Below the pieces are notes generated by a model, which made no database searches, was not told where the DNA came from, and saw only the letters and a list, made by a program, of their open reading frames with translations. Below, piece after piece: positions 1-7,359 of a stretch of DNA of 12,956 nt (the first letter of the stretch is position 1; each line of letters starts with the position of its first letter). The position numbers and the translations under genes are program-made. The DNA comes from an uncultured Collinsella sp. (lineage in GTDB: Bacteria; Actinomycetota; Coriobacteriia; Coriobacteriales; Coriobacteriaceae): assembly GCA_900553165.1 (NCBI GenBank), contig USCN01000019.1:1-12956 (forward strand). Reading direction: 5' to 3'.

Positions 1-2
1 GG

Positions 3-572
3 CCCAGGCCCGAGGGCAAGCGCGGCAGGCCTGCCAAAGGCGAGCTGCCGCCCGAGGAGGTCAGGGCGCTCGAGGAGGAGGCGGCCTCCATCAAGGGCAG
101 CCGCTACGCGCTCGTGAAGAACCCCGAGGACCTCACCGACGGCCAGAGGGCGAGGCTCGAGGCGCTCAAGAAGAGGGCCGGCTCGCGGCTGGTCAGGGCC
201 TGGGAGCTCAAGGAGGACCTGCGGGCCGTCTTCCGGGCAGCCGACGGCTCCGAGGCCGCCGAGCTGCTCGACGACTGGATGCACAGGGCCGCCTACTGCA
301 AGATCGCCAAGGTCGTCGCCGTGGAGAAGAAGGTGCGCCGCCGGCGCGACGACATCATCGCCGCAGTCGAGCTCGGCATCAGCAACGGGCGCGTAGAGGC
401 CATCAACAACAAGATCAAGGTGACGGTGAGGATGGGCTACGGCTTCCGCAACACCGACAACCTCGTGGCCCTGCTCATGCTCAGGTGCGGCGACTGCCAG
501 CCCCAGCTCCCGGGTCGCCCGGTGAAGGCGAGGAAGAAGGGCGTGAAGGGAGCGAAGAGCGTTGCTGCCTAG
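3..572 (+). CDS. ISL3-family transposase, C-terminal part (5' end outside window)
   Basis: The reading frame is open from the window's first complete codon to a TAG at 570-572, giving 189 residues of the C-terminal half of a DDE transposase. The segment RYALVKNPEDL (from about base 102) and the late SNGRVEAINNKIK segment are typical of the ISL3 family. The Glu of GRVEAINN (codon 396-398) sits where the third catalytic acid of the DDE triad is expected; the two Asp residues would lie upstream of the window. The tail after MLRCGDC is Lys/Arg rich. Base use is unlike the neighbours: two 60-base lines counted by hand are 67-68% G+C, against 58% for a line of the sensor kinase gene, and AGG arginine codons are frequent, suggesting recent transfer. 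Whether the full element is intact cannot be seen. Family assignment is from motif recognition, not a search. Confidence 0.85.
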   Translation, partial: PRPEGKRGRPAKGELPPEEVRALEEEAASIKGSRYALVKNPEDLTDGQRARLEALKKRAGSRLVRAWELKEDLRAVFRAADGSEAAELLDDWMHRAAYCKIAKVVAVEKKVRRRRDDIIAAVELGISNGRVEAINNKIKVTVRMGYGFRNTDNLVALLMLRCGDCQPQLPGRPVKARKKGVKGAKSVAA

Positions 573-578
573 GCTAGC

Positions 579-604
579 CCCTTGTCACACAAACTACCGA
601 AGCC
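579..604. repeat. Putative right terminal inverted repeat of the ISL3-like element
   Basis: Seven bases after the transposase stop the sequence runs CCCTTGTCACACAAACTACC followed by GAAGCC. Read inward from the outer end it starts GGCTTCGG, similar to the GGCTCTTC-type ends known for ISL3 elements. The matching left end lies outside the window, so the repeat is not proven. If the boundary is right, the next eight bases (605-612, TCAAAAAA) would be the target duplication, since ISL3 elements usually make 8-bp duplications. Confidence 0.5.
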
Positions 605-606
605 TC

Positions 607-638
607 AAAAAAAGCGGCCGGCATCCGCCAGTCGCTTT
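607..638 (-). terminator. Rho-independent terminator of tRNA-Lys
   Basis: On the minus strand, just after the tRNA CCA end, a stem-loop has outer arms 611-616 and 633-638 (AAAGCG/CGCTTT), an inner 3-bp helix (620-622 with 627-629), and then seven T residues (613-607). The outer arm and T-run are clear; the internal part of the hairpin is imperfect. Confidence 0.7.
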
Positions 639-647
639 TCCATTCTA

Positions 648-723
648 TGGTGGGCCGTCAGGGGTTCGAACCCTGGACCTTGGGATTAAAAGTCCCCTGC
701 TCTGCCAGCTGAGCTAACGGCCC
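648..723 (-). tRNA. tRNA-Lys (anticodon TTT)
   Basis: The reverse strand folds into a complete 76-nt cloverleaf. The acceptor stem GGGCCGT (723-717) pairs with ACGGCCC (658-652), followed by an A discriminator and an encoded CCA (650-648). The D-arm is GCTC...GAGC, the anticodon loop is CTTTTAA with anticodon TTT reading AAA/AAG lysine codons, and the T-arm is CAGGG-TTCGAAC-CCCTG. The top pair of the anticodon stem (position 27/43) is a G-A mismatch; the other four pairs are sound. The gene stands alone, with its own promoter and terminator. Confidence 0.96.
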
Positions 724-732
724 GCGGGTGGC

Positions 733-761
733 ATTGTACCACGGTCTGGGACTATTCCCAA
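733..761 (-). promoter_or_regulatory. Promoter of tRNA-Lys
   Basis: On the minus strand a -35-like TTGGGA (761-756) is followed, after exactly 17 bases, by a -10 box TACAAT (738-733), placing the start a few bases before the mature tRNA 5' end at 723. The -35 box overlaps the last codons of the aminopeptidase gene, so the tRNA promoter is embedded in its 3' end. Confidence 0.65.
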
Positions 762-2032
762 CTCCATTGGCCGTTCTGGAAAATCACAACTTCACGTCCA
801 TCAGGCGTAATGCCCGTAATATCGATGTCGTCCGTGCCAATCATAAAATCGACGTGCGTGCTCGAGACGTTAACGCCATGCTCCAGGAGCTCTTCCTTGG
901 ACATGTCATACCCACCCTCGATGCATTCGGGGAAACCGACACCTAGCGCGAGATGGCAGCTAGCGTTCTCGTCATAGAGCGTATCGTAGAACAGTACGCC
1001 ACTTTCGCGGATCGGCGTGTTCTTGGAGATGAGCGCGACCTCTCCCAGGTGAGCAGCGCCCTCGTCAGTATCGATGATGCTTGCGAGCGTTGCCTTGCCC
1101 ACACGGGCATCGTAGTCCACTACGCGGCCGCCCTCGAACTTAATCCAAAAATCGTCGACCTTATTGCCATGGTGGATGAGCGGCATGGCCGAGTACACGA
1201 TACCGTCGGCGCGCATGCGATCGGGCGAAGTGAAGACTTCCTCGGTGGGAATGTTGGGGAAGAAGGGGTGCCCTTCGGGCGTCTTGCCCTTGCCGCCGGC
1301 CCACTCGTGACCTTTCGTCATGCCAATCGTCAGATCGGTTCCATTTGCCGAGGTGTAATGCAGGTAGTCGAAACGGTTGTCGTTCAGGAAACGCAGGTTC
1401 TTTTCGAATGCGGCGTCATGGAGTTCCCAGTCGCTCTCTGGGTCCTGGCCATCGGCGCGAGCGGTGTGCAGAATCGCATTCCACAGCTTATAGATTGCAA
1501 CCTCATCGGCGTCTCCCGGGAACACCTCGCGCGCCCAGGCAACGACCGGCGCGCCGGCGATGCACCACGGGTTGATGTTGTAGTCCAGTCCGCGGCGGAA
1601 GACCTTGCACTGCGTGTTCCTTGCCTTAGAAGCTGCAGCAGGCTTAGCGGGATCGATGCCCTTAAGAGCGGCAGGGTCCGCACCCTCGATAAAGATAAAG
1701 CAGGCACCATCCTGGGCCAGTGAATCAAGCTGCAGGCGCTTCCACTCGGACATCTGCTCAAAATAGCTTTTCTCGACATGCTCGTACGTGAGCCTCGTCA
1801 CGGCGTCATCGGCCCAAATAACCGTCACGTGACCGGCACCGGAGGCATAGGCCTCCGCGACCACCACGCGCGCAAACGGCGCGCACTCGACCGGAGACTG
1901 AACGACAACCTCCTGGCCGGGCTTGACGTTTACGCCCTTGCGGACAACCAAGCGCGCATAGTTTTTAATCTTGGGCTCCAGGGCCTTCATGCCCTCCAGA
2001 GCCTCTTCGACCGTCAGGGCAGCTCGAATCAT
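752..2032 (-). CDS. M29-family metallo-aminopeptidase (AmpS/PepS-like)
   Basis: A cytoplasmic exopeptidase that removes N-terminal amino acids from peptides using a two-metal centre. The C-terminal half carries the family's conserved points: NIPTEEVFTSPD (about residues 260-271 of the 426-aa protein), the Glu of HLGEV (331), FYDTLYDENASCH with His 360, and STHVDF with His 393 and Asp 395, matching the known metal ligands of Thermus AmpS. Length is normal for the family (about 410-430). The start at 2032 is chosen because GGAG lies 6 bases upstream; the in-frame ATG at 2044 has no ribosome-binding site and follows a TATAGA box too closely. The gene stands alone: the preceding gene ends in a terminator and tRNA-Lys follows. 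No signal peptide or membrane segment is seen. Substrate preference within M29 cannot be read from the sequence. Confidence 0.93.
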   Translation of the reverse strand: MIRAALTVEEALEGMKALEPKIKNYARLVVRKGVNVKPGQEVVVQSPVECAPFARVVVAEAYASGAGHVTVIWADDAVTRLTYEHVEKSYFEQMSEWKRLQLDSLAQDGACFIFIEGADPAALKGIDPAKPAAASKARNTQCKVFRRGLDYNINPWCIAGAPVVAWAREVFPGDADEVAIYKLWNAILHTARADGQDPESDWELHDAAFEKNLRFLNDNRFDYLHYTSANGTDLTIGMTKGHEWAGGKGKTPEGHPFFPNIPTEEVFTSPDRMRADGIVYSAMPLIHHGNKVDDFWIKFEGGRVVDYDARVGKATLASIIDTDEGAAHLGEVALISKNTPIRESGVLFYDTLYDENASCHLALGVGFPECIEGGYDMSKEELLEHGVNVSSTHVDFMIGTDDIDITGITPDGREVVIFQNGQWSWE

Positions 2033-2047
2033 GTGCCACTCCATCTA

Positions 2048-2077
2048 TCTATAGAACAGTAAAAAGGCGCGCCGCAA
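2048..2077 (-). promoter_or_regulatory. Possible promoter of the aminopeptidase gene
   Basis: TATAGA (2053-2048) on the minus strand is a good -10 candidate. The best -35, TTGCGG (2077-2072) with an 18-base spacer, is poor and lies inside the preceding terminator hairpin. A start near 2041 would leave a very short leader before the ATG at 2032. Confidence 0.35.
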
Positions 2078-2091
2078 AAACGACGCGCCTT
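2061..2091 (-). terminator. Rho-independent terminator of the purC operon
   Basis: A perfect 11-bp stem (one G-T pair) is formed by 2064-2074 and 2081-2091 with a 6-base loop; on the minus strand it ends in CCTTTTT (T-run 2065-2061). It closes the purC/membrane-protein unit and separates it from the aminopeptidase gene. Confidence 0.85.
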
Positions 2092-2121
2092 ATATCTTAG
2101 CGATAAGTATGCATGCAAACG

Positions 2122-2697
2122 CTACTTCTTCTTGGAGTCCTTCTTGTCCTCCTCGGCAGCCGAGCGCTCGATAAGGGCGTTGAGCTTGTTCTCGGACATG
2201 CCCTCGGCCTGCGTGCGGTACATGTTGCGCAGGGGACGAATACGAACGAAGTCGTAAATAAAGTCACCCAAAATGACGACGTAGGACAAAACGATGCCGA
2301 CCATCTGGACAGGGCTGGACACCATGCCAGCGGGAGCGAAGTAGAGCGAAGCCCAAATTGCCACGACGAGTACCATGCCGATAGTAAGCACGGCCCACCA
2401 GATACGACGGCGCTTGGTGTAGTCCTCATCCTGCTTGAGAAGGATATTCGACACCGTGTAGATGCGGTCCTCCTTGGCGCGCTGCTTAGCCTTGCGGGCG
2501 CGCTTCTCCTCTTTAGAGAGGCCCTCGAGGTTCTCGCCCTTCTCGAGCTCTTTGCGGCGTGCCTTAGACGAAGCCGGCACGACGCGGACAGAGCTCGCTG
2601 CCTGACGGGCAGGCTTAGCAGATGCGGCGGACTTGCGCGCAACCCCGGTAACCTCGTGGGATTGCGTGCGCTTGTTCGTGGCGCTACGGGTACTCAC
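2122..2697 (-). CDS. Two-TM membrane protein of unknown function with a basic N-terminal tail
   Basis: A 191-residue protein not confidently assigned to a named family. Residues 1-98 are hydrophilic and rich in Arg, Lys, Ala and Ser, with a charged, probably helical part (about 60-78, KEEKRARKAKQRAKED). Two membrane spans follow, about 99-121 (IWWAVLTIGMVLVVAIWASL) and 130-149, separated by only a short APAGMVSSPV turn, so both ends probably face the cytoplasm. The C-terminus is charged and ends in KKK. The general layout resembles actinobacterial DUF3043 proteins, but no diagnostic motif was seen. Translation starts at GTG 2697, immediately after the purC stop (TAAGTG), with AAGGAG about 9 bases upstream inside purC, so the two genes are co-transcribed and probably translationally coupled. 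A terminator follows the stop. Confidence 0.82.
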   Translation of the reverse strand: MSTRSATNKRTQSHEVTGVARKSAASAKPARQAASSVRVVPASSKARRKELEKGENLEGLSKEEKRARKAKQRAKEDRIYTVSNILLKQDEDYTKRRRIWWAVLTIGMVLVVAIWASLYFAPAGMVSSPVQMVGIVLSYVVILGDFIYDFVRIRPLRNMYRTQAEGMSENKLNALIERSAAEEDKKDSKKK

Positions 2698-3585
2698 TTA
2701 TGCGTTCTCCTTCATGCTTGTGAACTGGGAGCCCGTGATGATCTGGAAGGCCTCGCGATAGCGCTCGGACGTGCCATCGATGACCTCGGCGGGCAGGTGC
2801 GGGGTCTCCCCCGTCATATCCCAGTTGGCCTTGAGCCAATTGCGGACGAATTGTTTGTCGTAGCTGGGCTGGATCTTGCCCTCCTCGTAGCTGGCAGCAG
2901 GCCAGAAACGGCTGGAATCGGGCGTGAGGCACTCGTCGATCAGCGTGACCTTGCCATCGATGACACCAAACTCGAACTTGGTGTCGGCAATGATGATGCC
3001 ACGGGTCGCGGCGTACTCGGCAGCGGCCTTGTAGATCTTGAGGGAAAGGTCACGAATCTGCGTGGCGATATCCTCGCCCACGATCTCGCAGCAACGCTCG
3101 AACGAGATGTTCTCGTCGTGGTCACCAATCTCGGCCTTCGTGGACGGCGTGAACAGCGGCTCGGGAAGCTTGGAAGCCTCGGTCAGGCCCTCAGGCAGCT
3201 GGATGCCGCAGACGGTGCCGTTCTCGTCGTAGGTCTTCTTGCCCGAACCGGTCAGATAGCCGCGGACGATGCACTCGATAGGAATCGTTTGGGCCTTTTT
3301 AACCAGCATGGCGCGGCCAGCGAGGTAGTCACGATACTCAGCAAACTCCTCGGGGAAATCCGCCGGGTCGATGGAAACGAGATGGTTGGGGACGATGTCG
3401 GCAAACTTATCAAACCAGAATGCCGAGATGCGGTTGAGCACCTCTGCCTTAAACGGAATCTCGTCGGGAAGAATGAAGTCGAACGCAGAAATGCGGTCGG
3501 TGGCGACCATCAGCAGGTTTTCACCGGCATCGTAGATATCACGAACCTTGCCACGGGAATCCGGACGACGCTCCATCGTTGTCAC
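2698..3585 (-). CDS. purC: Phosphoribosylaminoimidazole-succinocarboxamide synthase (SAICAR synthetase)
   Basis: Catalyses ATP-dependent joining of aspartate to CAIR to form SAICAR in IMP synthesis, in the cytosol. Signatures in order (numbering from the GTG start): GKVRDIY (12-18) near the nucleotide site, RGYLTGSG (108-115), PSTKAEIGDHDENIS (147-161), DTKFEFG (201-207) and DECLTPDSSRFWP (217-229). At 295 residues it is the longer class of PurC, longer than the roughly 240-aa enterobacterial type. Three in-frame starts exist. GTG 3585 is preferred because AAGGAG (3599-3594) lies 8 bases upstream, whereas GTG 3594 overlaps that site and ATG 3576 is too distant. The two-TM protein gene directly abuts it downstream. 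PurB, the next enzyme in the pathway, is encoded near the right end of this window but not in the same operon. Confidence 0.97.
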   Translation of the reverse strand: MTTMERRPDSRGKVRDIYDAGENLLMVATDRISAFDFILPDEIPFKAEVLNRISAFWFDKFADIVPNHLVSIDPADFPEEFAEYRDYLAGRAMLVKKAQTIPIECIVRGYLTGSGKKTYDENGTVCGIQLPEGLTEASKLPEPLFTPSTKAEIGDHDENISFERCCEIVGEDIATQIRDLSLKIYKAAAEYAATRGIIIADTKFEFGVIDGKVTLIDECLTPDSSRFWPAASYEEGKIQPSYDKQFVRNWLKANWDMTGETPHLPAEVIDGTSERYREAFQIITGSQFTSMKENA

Positions 3586-3617
3586 GTGAGTCACTCCTTA
3601 CCAAAATACGACAGTAA

Positions 3618-3635
3618 TGCGGGTTCTTTCCCGCA
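3618..3635 (-). other. Hairpin in the purC 5' leader
   Basis: A perfect 6-bp inverted repeat, TGCGGG/CCCGCA (3618-3623 and 3630-3635), has a 6-base loop and lies between the sensor kinase stop and purC. On the minus strand it is followed by TTACTG, not a T-run, so it is not a standard terminator. It could be a weak terminator of the kinase operon or a leader structure of purC. The remaining 110-base gap shows no clear promoter and does not resemble a purine riboswitch. Confidence 0.3.
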
Positions 3636-3694
3636 CGTTTTCGCAAACTCGGAGCGGCAGGGATGAAACCCCTCCTTCACCGAATAGCGAAAAG

Positions 3695-5260
3695 CTAGTG
3701 CTCCATTGTAGTAGATGCCGCGTCCGCCGTGTGCTCGCGAGGCAGATGAATCGTAAAAGTCGTACCCTTTCCAAGCTCCGACTCCACGGAAATGTAGCCA
3801 TGATGTCGCTCGACGATCTGTTTAGTCACGGCGAGGCCCACGCCCAGACCGCCCGCCTCACGGGCACGGCTGGCATCGGCGCGCCAAAAACGGCCGAAGA
3901 TGCGCGACAAGTCATCCTTGGCAATACCGATGCCGGTATCAGAAACGGCGACGCTGACGTGTTTGCGGTCACTGAGCACCGACACCACGACCCAACCGCC
4001 CTCGGGGGTGTAGCGCATGGCGTTGCTCATGAGATTGATGACGCATTGTGTGATCATGTCGGGATCGGCTTCGACGACATCGTCGTGACCTTGGGTCTCG
4101 TCAGCAAAGCGCAAGCGCAGATCGCGGTCGACAAACAGGCGCTCCTGGGCATTGACGATGGAACGCACGAAAGGAACCATGTCCACCGGCTCAAGGTTGA
4201 GCGGAGCCGTGCTGTTTTCCATGCGCGACAGGTCGAGCATCTGCTGCACCAGACGAGCCAGACGACGCGTCTCGGAAGCAACAGTCTCCAAGTGCTCATC
4301 GTCGGTAGGATATACGCCATCCTGCATGGCCTCGACCGTTGCGAGCATGGCCATAAGCGGAGTACGAAGTTCGTGAGCCACGTCCGAGGTCAAACGTTTC
4401 TCGTGTTTCATATCCTTCTCGAGCGAAGTGGCCATCTCATCGAAGGTCTCACCCAGCTGATCAATCTCGTCATCGCCGCGCAAGCCCGTACGAGCAGACA
4501 GATCGCCATCGCGAATTTGCTTGGCCGTGCTGGTAATACGGTGAATCGGCTTGGTGAGCATGCGCGACACGAGTGATCCGATAACGACCGAAATGCAAAC
4601 TGCAACAACCGCAGCAAGGGCCATGGCGTTAAAGGTCTTCTCCCTAAACGCAGAATCTGCCTTGGTGAGCAAGGCATCGGAGCCGATGGCCCACAGCTTT
4701 ACTTGTCCGACATGCTCGCCGGAAGACGTTATGATTTCGACGTTTGCAACGCTATCGGAGCCGGTGGGAGCCGACGAGACCGGACTATGCGATGCTTTTT
4801 TCCCGCTCGAGCTGCTCGACGGCGATTCGTTCTCGCGCACATCGGCGGTCGCGCTTGCCGAAGGCCATGAGTCGTCGTAAACGACAACGCCTTTCTTGTT
4901 GACGACCTGCATACCCAAATCGTCGGACACCAAACTCGATGTCGCGACCGTACGTAGCTCGCCCGCAGTCCAATTGCCGTTTTCCTCATACGACGTCGCA
5001 AGCTTTTCGGCAGCGGAATTTGCGATTTCGACGATATTGGAGCGCGTGTAATCCGAAAAGACCGTGCCCCACACAACAGAGACCACGCCCACCAGCACCA
5101 ATACCGTCATGAGCGATGTCAGAGCAAAAGCAAGTGCCATGCGCGAGGGATAGCTCATCGTTGGCCGTGAATCGGAACGAGGCGTGTTCCAACTAGCCTT
5201 GGAACCCGCCTCGCTCTCCTGCTTGTGCTTTTGTCCGATTTCAAAGCGCGCAGGTGTCAT
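3695..5260 (-). CDS. Sensor histidine kinase, HAMP/HisKA/HATPase type
   Basis: A 521-residue membrane kinase that should autophosphorylate and pass the phosphate to the response regulator encoded directly upstream. Order of parts: cytoplasmic N-terminus (1-41), TM1 (about 42-66), extracellular sensor region (67-210), TM2 (about 211-231), HAMP (about 232-284), HisKA with phospho-acceptor His296 in DVAHELRTPL, and an ATPase domain with N-box NLMSNAMRYTPEG (409-421), DTGIGI (441-446) and GGLGVGLAV (470-478). All catalytic boxes look intact. The sensor region holds a low-complexity Ser/Thr/Ala-rich stretch at about 131-172, odd for a folded sensor. The start at 5260 has AGGGAA 7 bases upstream, and the gap to the regulator gene is 11 bases. 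The architecture is that of ResE/PhoR/BaeS-like kinases; the stimulus is not readable. Confidence 0.95.
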   Translation of the reverse strand: MTPARFEIGQKHKQESEAGSKASWNTPRSDSRPTMSYPSRMALAFALTSLMTVLVLVGVVSVVWGTVFSDYTRSNIVEIANSAAEKLATSYEENGNWTAGELRTVATSSLVSDDLGMQVVNKKGVVVYDDSWPSASATADVRENESPSSSSSGKKASHSPVSSAPTGSDSVANVEIITSSGEHVGQVKLWAIGSDALLTKADSAFREKTFNAMALAAVVAVCISVVIGSLVSRMLTKPIHRITSTAKQIRDGDLSARTGLRGDDEIDQLGETFDEMATSLEKDMKHEKRLTSDVAHELRTPLMAMLATVEAMQDGVYPTDDEHLETVASETRRLARLVQQMLDLSRMENSTAPLNLEPVDMVPFVRSIVNAQERLFVDRDLRLRFADETQGHDDVVEADPDMITQCVINLMSNAMRYTPEGGWVVVSVLSDRKHVSVAVSDTGIGIAKDDLSRIFGRFWRADASRAREAGGLGVGLAVTKQIVERHHGYISVESELGKGTTFTIHLPREHTADAASTTMEH

Positions 5261-5271
5261 ATGTGATTTCC

Positions 5272-5994
5272 CTATTTCTCGTCCGACTTATCGGTCTTGG
5301 CCGGAGCCTCGAAGCGATAGCCGACACCGTGGACGGTGTAGAGCCACTTGGGCTTCTTGGGATCATCGCCCAGCTTGGCGCGAAGGTTCTTCACGTGGCT
5401 ATCGATGGTGCGCTCATAGCCCTCAAAATCGTAGCCGAGCACCTTCTCGACCAGCTCCATGCGGTTGTAGACGCGACCGGGGTGACGGGCAAGCGTGGTG
5501 AGCAGCTTAAACTCGGAAGCCGTCAGGTCGACTTCCTTGCCCTCGACCAAAATCTTGTGGCCCGAGATATCGATGACCAGATCGCCGAAGTCGAGTACCT
5601 CGACGGCTGGCTCGTCGGCCTGATGGGCACGGCGGAACAAGGCGCGTACGCGCGCGACAAGCTCGCGCGGCGAGAACGGCTTAATCAGATAGTCGTCGGC
5701 GCCGAGCTCAAGACCGATAATACGGTCCTCGATCTCGCCCTTAGCCGTCAGCATGATGATGGGGACATCCGAGGTATCGCGAATGGTGCGGCAAACGCGC
5801 TCGCCGGGGATCTTGGGGAGCATAAGGTCGAGCACGACCAGGTCAAACTGATGCTTCTCGAACTCCTCGATCGCGGACTGGCCGTCGCCGACACCCACAA
5901 CCCAGTAGCCTTCGCGCTCGAGATAGGCAGCGACGGCGTCACGGATTGCCTTCTCATCCTCGACCAGCAGAATCTTTTTTGCATCTGAAGCCAT
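5272..5994 (-). CDS. Response regulator, OmpR/PhoB family
   Basis: A 240-residue DNA-binding response regulator. The N-terminal receiver domain has the acidic pocket (Glu12-Asp13 in LLVEDE), phospho-acceptor Asp56 in VVLDLMLP, Thr83 in MLTAK and Lys105 in LIKPF, all conserved. The C-terminal winged helix (about 137-232) includes LTASEFKLL and the closing VHGVGYRFE typical of the family, so it should bind DNA as a dimer after phosphorylation. The start at ATG 5994 is preferred over an upstream TTG (6015) because AGGGGGG lies 7 bases before it. It is the first gene of the pair with the sensor kinase. A TAAAAT box (6039-6034) upstream is a possible -10 element without a good -35. Targets are unknown; its own operon or neighbouring envelope genes would be natural guesses only. 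Confidence 0.96.
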   Translation of the reverse strand: MASDAKKILLVEDEKAIRDAVAAYLEREGYWVVGVGDGQSAIEEFEKHQFDLVVLDLMLPKIPGERVCRTIRDTSDVPIIMLTAKGEIEDRIIGLELGADDYLIKPFSPRELVARVRALFRRAHQADEPAVEVLDFGDLVIDISGHKILVEGKEVDLTASEFKLLTTLARHPGRVYNRMELVEKVLGYDFEGYERTIDSHVKNLRAKLGDDPKKPKWLYTVHGVGYRFEAPAKTDKSDEK

Positions 5995-6049
5995 AACACG
6001 GCCCCCCTGTCTCAATCAGCTAAGAACAAGCCCATTTTAACGCACCTGA

Positions 6050-6088
6050 GCCCGCCGGATGCCACTATGACGCGGCAGCTCGGCGGGC
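6050..6088. other. GC-rich inverted repeat between the lipoprotein and regulator genes
   Basis: Eight-base arms GCCCGCCG (6050-6057) and CGGCGGGC (6081-6088) are perfectly complementary across a 23-base loop that also contains CCGCGT. No T-run follows on either strand. It could be an atypical terminator for the lipoprotein operon or an operator in the regulator promoter region. Confidence 0.35.
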
Positions 6089-6147
6089 GGTACTCACAAT
6101 TACAACGCGTTTATTCCCCTGTTGGCGCCTTTTTAACCCCTCTAAGC

Positions 6148-7359
6148 TTAAAGAGAGAATAGGCGTGCGGTGACCGTCTCGGGTATACCCTGGCTGTTGC
6201 GCACCGTGGCGTACGTAAGGAATGAGTCCGATTTTCCCGCCGTAGCTGGATAATCGCCATATTCCAAAGCGCGGTCGGGCGACAACAGCGAGCCATAGGT
6301 CTTGGCAGAGGTGTCGATGAGAAAATGCGATGCCTGTACCTTAACGAGATATTTATTCTTCTTGCCGGCAGCACAGGCGAGCGGCTCGCGGGACAGAAAG
6401 AGGTATGGCCCTCCCTCATTACCGATATACGTGCCCATGTTGCCCAGGCTGCCCACGCCACTATAGGTCGCCTCGATAGAAAACACGAAGGTATCGCCCA
6501 TATATACGGCCTCGAAAGGCGAGACTGACGAGGGAAGGACTAGCTGGGCACGTTTGGTGTTGTTGCCATCGGTCAGATCGATTGCCGTTATGCCGTAGTA
6601 GACGCCTTCGTCGTTGCGGACACGCGGCGAGATGGTCAAAATGCCGTCGCTCGCGCGCGGGGCCGATGCAAAGCGGCCCATCGATTTCCAAACTACCTCG
6701 GCCTTGGATTCATCAAGCGAGCGACGATAGCAAAACGAATCACTACTCGTTTTATTGCCGCCTGCCGAAGGCATTTTATACCAGATGACCGATGACCCGA
6801 ACGCCGTAAACAGGGGCGGATCATAGTCCTTGCCACCTCGATCGAGCTCAGCCACGTCGCCAGAGAGCGAAGCGCCCGACAGATTTTGAGCGTAGAGCTT
6901 CCACGATGAGTTGGCAAAGTTCATCTCAACCCACGCAAACACGCCATCGCCGGCACGGACATCGTAAAAAGCATATCCCGTGCCCTCGATAGGATCCTCG
7001 ATTAATGTGGTAAGCGAGCCATCGCCCAGGTTGAGCACACCAAGCGTATTGGCATGCAGGGCAGAAGCAGGCGCCATCATCGCGGCGGCGTAGTCGCCAT
7101 CGCAGTAGTACAGCAGCGTGCCCAGCGGCAGCGTCCACGACGCCGCCGGCTCAAGATCGATATCAACAGCTTCGTACTCATCAGTGATCGAGACAATCTT
7201 CGAATCGTCCTTGATAACCTGCGGCTCGCCGGCGGCATCGTCGCTGGTGCCCGTTTTTTTCGAGCAACCGGCAAGCACCGTGGCAGCGCCCGCGGCAGCA
7301 CCGCCGAGCACAAAGCCACGGCGCGATATTCCATTCTTGATGTGGTCGGCGATACCCAT
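6148..7359 (-). CDS. Tat-exported lipoprotein of unknown function
   Basis: A 403-residue protein whose N-terminus carries a twin-arginine signal (SRRGFVLGG, residues 12-20), an Ala/Gly-rich hydrophobic stretch and a lipobox LAGC with Cys32. It should be exported folded and lipid-anchored on the outer face of the membrane. The mature part has a Ser/Thr/Asp linker (to about 50) and then repeated strand-like segments rich in aromatic and Gly residues (for example LLYYCDGDY, YLFLSREPL, SFLTYATV), suggesting a beta-rich, possibly propeller-like fold; this is inference only. No catalytic motif was recognised. The start at ATG 7359 is chosen because the Tat motif follows at normal distance and the ATG shares one base with the stop of the TSCPD gene (TAATG); the in-frame start at 7413 would place 18 extra residues before it. 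No strong ribosome-binding site is seen, consistent with coupled translation. Confidence 0.9.
   Translation of the reverse strand: MGIADHIKNGISRRGFVLGGAAAGAATVLAGCSKKTGTSDDAAGEPQVIKDDSKIVSITDEYEAVDIDLEPAASWTLPLGTLLYYCDGDYAAAMMAPASALHANTLGVLNLGDGSLTTLIEDPIEGTGYAFYDVRAGDGVFAWVEMNFANSSWKLYAQNLSGASLSGDVAELDRGGKDYDPPLFTAFGSSVIWYKMPSAGGNKTSSDSFCYRRSLDESKAEVVWKSMGRFASAPRASDGILTISPRVRNDEGVYYGITAIDLTDGNNTKRAQLVLPSSVSPFEAVYMGDTFVFSIEATYSGVGSLGNMGTYIGNEGGPYLFLSREPLACAAGKKNKYLVKVQASHFLIDTSAKTYGSLLSPDRALEYGDYPATAGKSDSFLTYATVRNSQGIPETVTARLFSL

Noticed and set aside
2113..3666. Long plus-strand open frame (517 codons) opposite purC and the membrane protein
   Set aside because: It is antisense to purC and the two-TM protein, which have clear motifs, terminators and start sites; its translation is typical of antisense G+C-rich frames.
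3586..3694. Purine riboswitch in the purC leader
   Set aside because: The three-way junction and loop-loop motifs are not visible; only a single 6-bp hairpin is present.
3617..5988. Plus-strand open frames opposite the sensor kinase and response regulator
   Set aside because: They are antisense shadows of conserved two-component genes and carry no recognisable domain.
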